Part shown: positions 61,249-64,000 of the stretch, in pieces
Numbering within the stretch: the stretch's first letter is position 1
Layout of the letters: every line of letters starts with the position of its first letter
NCBI RefSeq assembly: GCF_040567655.1
Contig: NZ_JBEXAC010000002.1
Location: 1,798,001-1,862,000, forward strand
Direction: 5' to 3'
DNA from: Chitinophaga sp. H8
Lineage (GTDB): Bacteria > Bacteroidota > Bacteroidia > Chitinophagales > Chitinophagaceae
Length of the DNA: 64,000 nt
Made by a program: the position numbers and the translations under genes
Notes under the pieces: model-generated
Told to the model about the DNA's origin: nothing
The model's input: the letters and a program-made list of their open reading frames with translations, nothing else
Database searches by the model: none

Positions 61249-63666
61249 TTATTCAGTTTTCAAGCTATCAGCCGGGTTGGCAAAAGCAGCCTTTATGGCC
61301 TGAAAACTGATCGTCGCAATAGTAATAATACCTGCTGCTATTGCTGCCAGGATAAAAGTCCACCAGGAGATGTTGATACGGTATGCAAAGCCTTGCAGCC
61401 ATTGGTCCATAATATACCAGGCAATCGGCGCTGCAATAATAAATGCGATCCCCACCAGCTTCAGAAAATCTCTTGATAACAAGGACACAATACCTGCAAC
61501 GCTGGCCCCCAGCACTTTCCGGATACCTATTTCTTTATGACGCTGCCGGGCAGTGAAAGTGGCCAGACCAAAGAGCCCAAGGCAAGCCACAAAAATAGTG
61601 AGTCCCGCAAAAATACCCAGTAGCTGGCCGGTGGTTTGCTCTGCCCGGTACGTGTTGTTAAAACGCTCATCGAGGAATGCATAACTGAAAGCATTACCGG
61701 TGCCCAGCGCTTCCCATTTCTTTTGTGTACTGCTGATAAATGCTGCAATATCCCCGGCGCGGGTTTTTATGATCAGGGTACTGTTATAATTCCCCAGCGT
61801 CATCACAAGTGGAGCAATACGTTCATGTAATGATCTGAAATGAAAATCTTTTACTATCCCAATGACATGGTAGGTGGTTTTAGTACCACTGTTATCTGCA
61901 TGGGAAAGGGTTTTGTCCAGCGCATGGCTGCCCCAGCCCAGCAACCTGGCCGTGGTTTCATTGATGATGATACCGGATGAATCGCCGGCAAATTCTTTGG
62001 AGAAATTTCTGCCTGCTGCCAGTTGCATACCCAGCGTGGGGATGTAGTGGTCATCCACATCATACCGGATAGTTTTTATCTGTGCAGCAATATCATTTTC
62101 GTAAATGAAAAAGTTGTTGTTATAACTGGGGCCGGCCGGCAGGTAGCCGGATGAGCTGACACTTACTACGTTAGGATCCTGCTCCAGTTGTGTGCGTAAT
62201 GCTTTGGCTTTGTCTCCCAGCATCCAGGAGTCCGGCAGCAACATCACCTGTTCTTTTTCATAGCCCAGCTTTTTATTTTGAATAAAGGAAAGCTGGTTAT
62301 ACACTACCCCGGTCCCCACCATAAGCGTAATAGAAACGAAGAACTGGAAAACAACGAGGGAGCTGCGCAACCCGATACTTCTTTTTCCGGAGGTAGCCTT
62401 TCCTTTCAGTACAGCTATTGGTTTGAAGGAGGAGAGAAAAAATGCCGGATAGCTACCTGCCAGCAGGCTGGTAAGCAATCCCAACAGTAATAGCCCGGGT
62501 AGGAACCAGGGGTGGGAAGACAATTGCAGGTTCAGGTTTTTGCCTGCCAGGTCATTAAATACCGGCAGTGCCAACAGCACAAAAGTAACCGCCAGCACCA
62601 GGGCAAAAGCGGTTAGCAGCACAGATTCCATGAGGAACTGTCCCATGAGTTGTCCTTTCAGAGAACCCATTACTTTTCTGATACCTACTTCTTTGGCACG
62701 TGTACTGGCCGTAGCGGTAGAGAGGTTCATAAAGTTGATACAGGCAATCAGCAGCATGAACAAGGCAATGGCGCTGAAAATATATACATAACGGATATCT
62801 CCGCCAGGCTCCAGGCCATTGGTAAAATCAGAATGTAAATGAATATCTGTGAGTGGTTGCAGGTAGATCCCTACATCATTACCGCCTGCTCTGAACTGTG
62901 CCAGGCTTAGTCCCATGGCCTGCTGTATTTGAGGCCCCATATATTTCTCTACCGTCTTGGGGAGCTTGGCTTCCAGTTTTTTGTAATCATACCCTTCCGG
63001 CAATACCAGGTAAGTATAGTAGTTGGAAGTCATCCAGCTGTTGGAGGCTGCATCCGGCAGGCTGGACATGGCCGCAAACATATCAAAATGAAAATGTGAA
63101 TTTTCCGGCACCTTGTCAATCACACCGGTTATTTTATAAGCCGTATTCCAACTTTTAAAGCTGAGTATTTTACCAATAGGATTTTCATTTCCAAAATACT
63201 TTTGCGCGATTGCTTTGGTGATCACCATGGTATTAGGTGCTGCCAGTGCGGTAGCTGGATCCCCGGCCAAAAGAGGCAGGGTAAACACGCTGAACAGACT
63301 GGCATCTGCATAGGCGAAGGAATTTTCCTGGAATGTTTTCTCGTTATAAGTGACCTGGGGTGCACCACCCGGACAAATGCGCGTAGCTTCCTGTACTTCC
63401 GGATAATCATTGAGTAAGGCCTGCGCTACCGGAGGAAATACATTGGCTTCTTTCATCTGTTCCCCCTTCACATGACCGCCAAATACTACCCGCACAATAC
63501 GGTCGGCCTTTTTATTAAAACGGTCATAGCTAAGTTCATGCTGTACAAATAACAGAATGATCAGACAGGTACCGATCCCGATGGACAAGCCAAATATATT
63601 AATGGCGGAGAATGCTTTATTCTTCCACAGGTTACGAAAGGCAATCTTAAAGTAGCTTTTGAACAT
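61249..63666 (-). CDS. FtsX/MacB-type ABC transporter permease
   Basis: An 805-residue permease in the two-half layout common in Bacteroidota: N-terminal helix after FKIAFRNLWKNKAFSAINIFGLSIGI, a periplasmic MacB-like domain, three helices, then a second periplasmic domain and three more helices near the C-terminus (FGLATFTARQRHKEIGIRKVLGAS is the characteristic motif, present in similar form after the first half as ASTRAKEVGIRKVMGSL). I chose the ATG at 63666 (MFKSYFKIAF). No ATPase gene is next to it in the window. Probably part of an export or envelope-stress system. Confidence 0.93.
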   Translation of the reverse strand: MFKSYFKIAFRNLWKNKAFSAINIFGLSIGIGTCLIILLFVQHELSYDRFNKKADRIVRVVFGGHVKGEQMKEANVFPPVAQALLNDYPEVQEATRICPGGAPQVTYNEKTFQENSFAYADASLFSVFTLPLLAGDPATALAAPNTMVITKAIAQKYFGNENPIGKILSFKSWNTAYKITGVIDKVPENSHFHFDMFAAMSSLPDAASNSWMTSNYYTYLVLPEGYDYKKLEAKLPKTVEKYMGPQIQQAMGLSLAQFRAGGNDVGIYLQPLTDIHLHSDFTNGLEPGGDIRYVYIFSAIALFMLLIACINFMNLSTATASTRAKEVGIRKVMGSLKGQLMGQFLMESVLLTAFALVLAVTFVLLALPVFNDLAGKNLNLQLSSHPWFLPGLLLLGLLTSLLAGSYPAFFLSSFKPIAVLKGKATSGKRSIGLRSSLVVFQFFVSITLMVGTGVVYNQLSFIQNKKLGYEKEQVMLLPDSWMLGDKAKALRTQLEQDPNVVSVSSSGYLPAGPSYNNNFFIYENDIAAQIKTIRYDVDDHYIPTLGMQLAAGRNFSKEFAGDSSGIIINETTARLLGWGSHALDKTLSHADNSGTKTTYHVIGIVKDFHFRSLHERIAPLVMTLGNYNSTLIIKTRAGDIAAFISSTQKKWEALGTGNAFSYAFLDERFNNTYRAEQTTGQLLGIFAGLTIFVACLGLFGLATFTARQRHKEIGIRKVLGASVAGIVSLLSRDFLKLVGIAFIIAAPIAWYIMDQWLQGFAYRINISWWTFILAAIAAGIITIATISFQAIKAAFANPADSLKTE

Positions 63667-63762
63667 AATCAATGTTTGTAAAAATACACTGTGTGAGAGG
63701 AATAACACTAACAGAATGCCATTTTTCTATTGGTTGTCTAAATAGTAGCTTATATATGTTTT

Positions 63763-64000
63763 TTATATAAATGTGTCCGGTTTCGTTACAGGCGGCTGTT
63801 CGGTTTTGAGGATAGCCCGGCACTGGGGTCGGATGTTTGCTGCAGGGAATATTTCCCTTACGTAGATCAGGTGTAATGCTTCTGTTAGTTTTAGTAAATA
63901 ATCGCAGGTAGCAATAGGATTGATAAGTAAAGAATCTTGGAAAGCAAATTTTTTGGTTTTGGAATAATGAAACAGTTTTTTCAATATCATCTGCCAGGTT
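63763..64000 (-). CDS. Unidentified ORF at the window edge
   Basis: An open minus-strand frame ending at 63763. An ATG lies at 63990, but the frame stays open to the edge (three more codons), so the true start may be outside. The approximately 75 visible residues (for example KKLFHYSKTKKFAFQDSLLINP and LIYVREIFPAANIRPQ) match no family I know. It could be a gene end or a chance ORF. Confidence 0.3.
   Translation of the reverse strand, partial: TWQMILKKLFHYSKTKKFAFQDSLLINPIATCDYLLKLTEALHLIYVREIFPAANIRPQCRAILKTEQPPVTKPDTFI

Overview
The window looks like a chromosomal segment of a Bacteroidota bacterium, most likely a Chitinophagaceae such as Chitinophaga or a relative. The reasons are three SusC/SusD-type outer-membrane nutrient loci, promoters that fit the Bacteroidota consensus (TTTG near -33, TAnnTTTG near -7), a 1107-residue SecA ending in a SEC-C zinc motif, a DUF3127 protein beside dnaA, and many lipoproteins with short Bacteroidota-type signals. 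This assignment is inference; no rRNA gene is present.

Layout. 1-3152: end of one SusC/SusD locus with a GHL10-like glycosidase. 3222-5164: an unknown lipoprotein and a LacI-family regulator. 5317-10375: an operon transcribed away from the LacI gene, with a sugar isomerase-like TIM barrel, a Gfo/Idh/MocA oxidoreductase, a PhyH-type dioxygenase and a PQQ-dehydrogenase-like/cytochrome c lipoprotein. 10777-17965: SusC, SusD, an MFS transporter and a secreted isomerase-like protein. 18111-22280: a metallophosphoesterase, then a MocR regulator divergent from a cupin, a DapA-family aldolase and a mini-thioredoxin. 22381-25076: tRNA-Ser, dnaA and DUF3127. 25189-34257: acetyl-esterase, FAD oxidoreductase, an ABC exporter pair, nitronate monooxygenase, nucleotidyltransferase and glyA. 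34493-37271: an ABC operon carrying its own YtrA-like GntR regulator behind a 34-bp perfect palindrome. 37429-43151: amidohydrolase, SPOR protein, deoC and secA. 43923-48776: another SusC/SusD pair. 48918-60051: a beta-helix lipoprotein on the opposite strand, then a long + strand cluster (MFS, Gfo/Idh/MocA, isomerase-like, cytochrome c, DUF1080, ThuA, and a 1136-residue ThuA/sorbosone-dehydrogenase/PKD/cytochrome/CBM fusion). 60116-64000: a TMEM220-like protein, an ECF sigma factor, an FtsX/MacB-type permease and an unresolved ORF at the edge.

How the genes fit together. Two clusters share parts: a related MFS transporter, a Gfo/Idh/MocA oxidoreductase, isomerase-like TIM barrels and exported redox proteins with haem c. 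I read them as oxidative sugar or glycoside pathways: import through SusC/D, oxidation linked to cytochrome c at the cell envelope, and rearrangement by isomerase/epimerase-like proteins. DUF1080 and ThuA proteins in the second cluster point to 3-keto-sugar chemistry. Substrates cannot be read from the sequence.

The most unusual non-coding features are two copies of a heptamer-based repeat element (30425-30630 and 53111-53234) whose first TAG is the stop codon of the upstream gene, the 34-bp palindrome at 34450-34483, an 11-bp x5 tandem array inside an inverted repeat at 43491-43571, and a symmetric divergent promoter region for the MocR regulator at 20499-20576.
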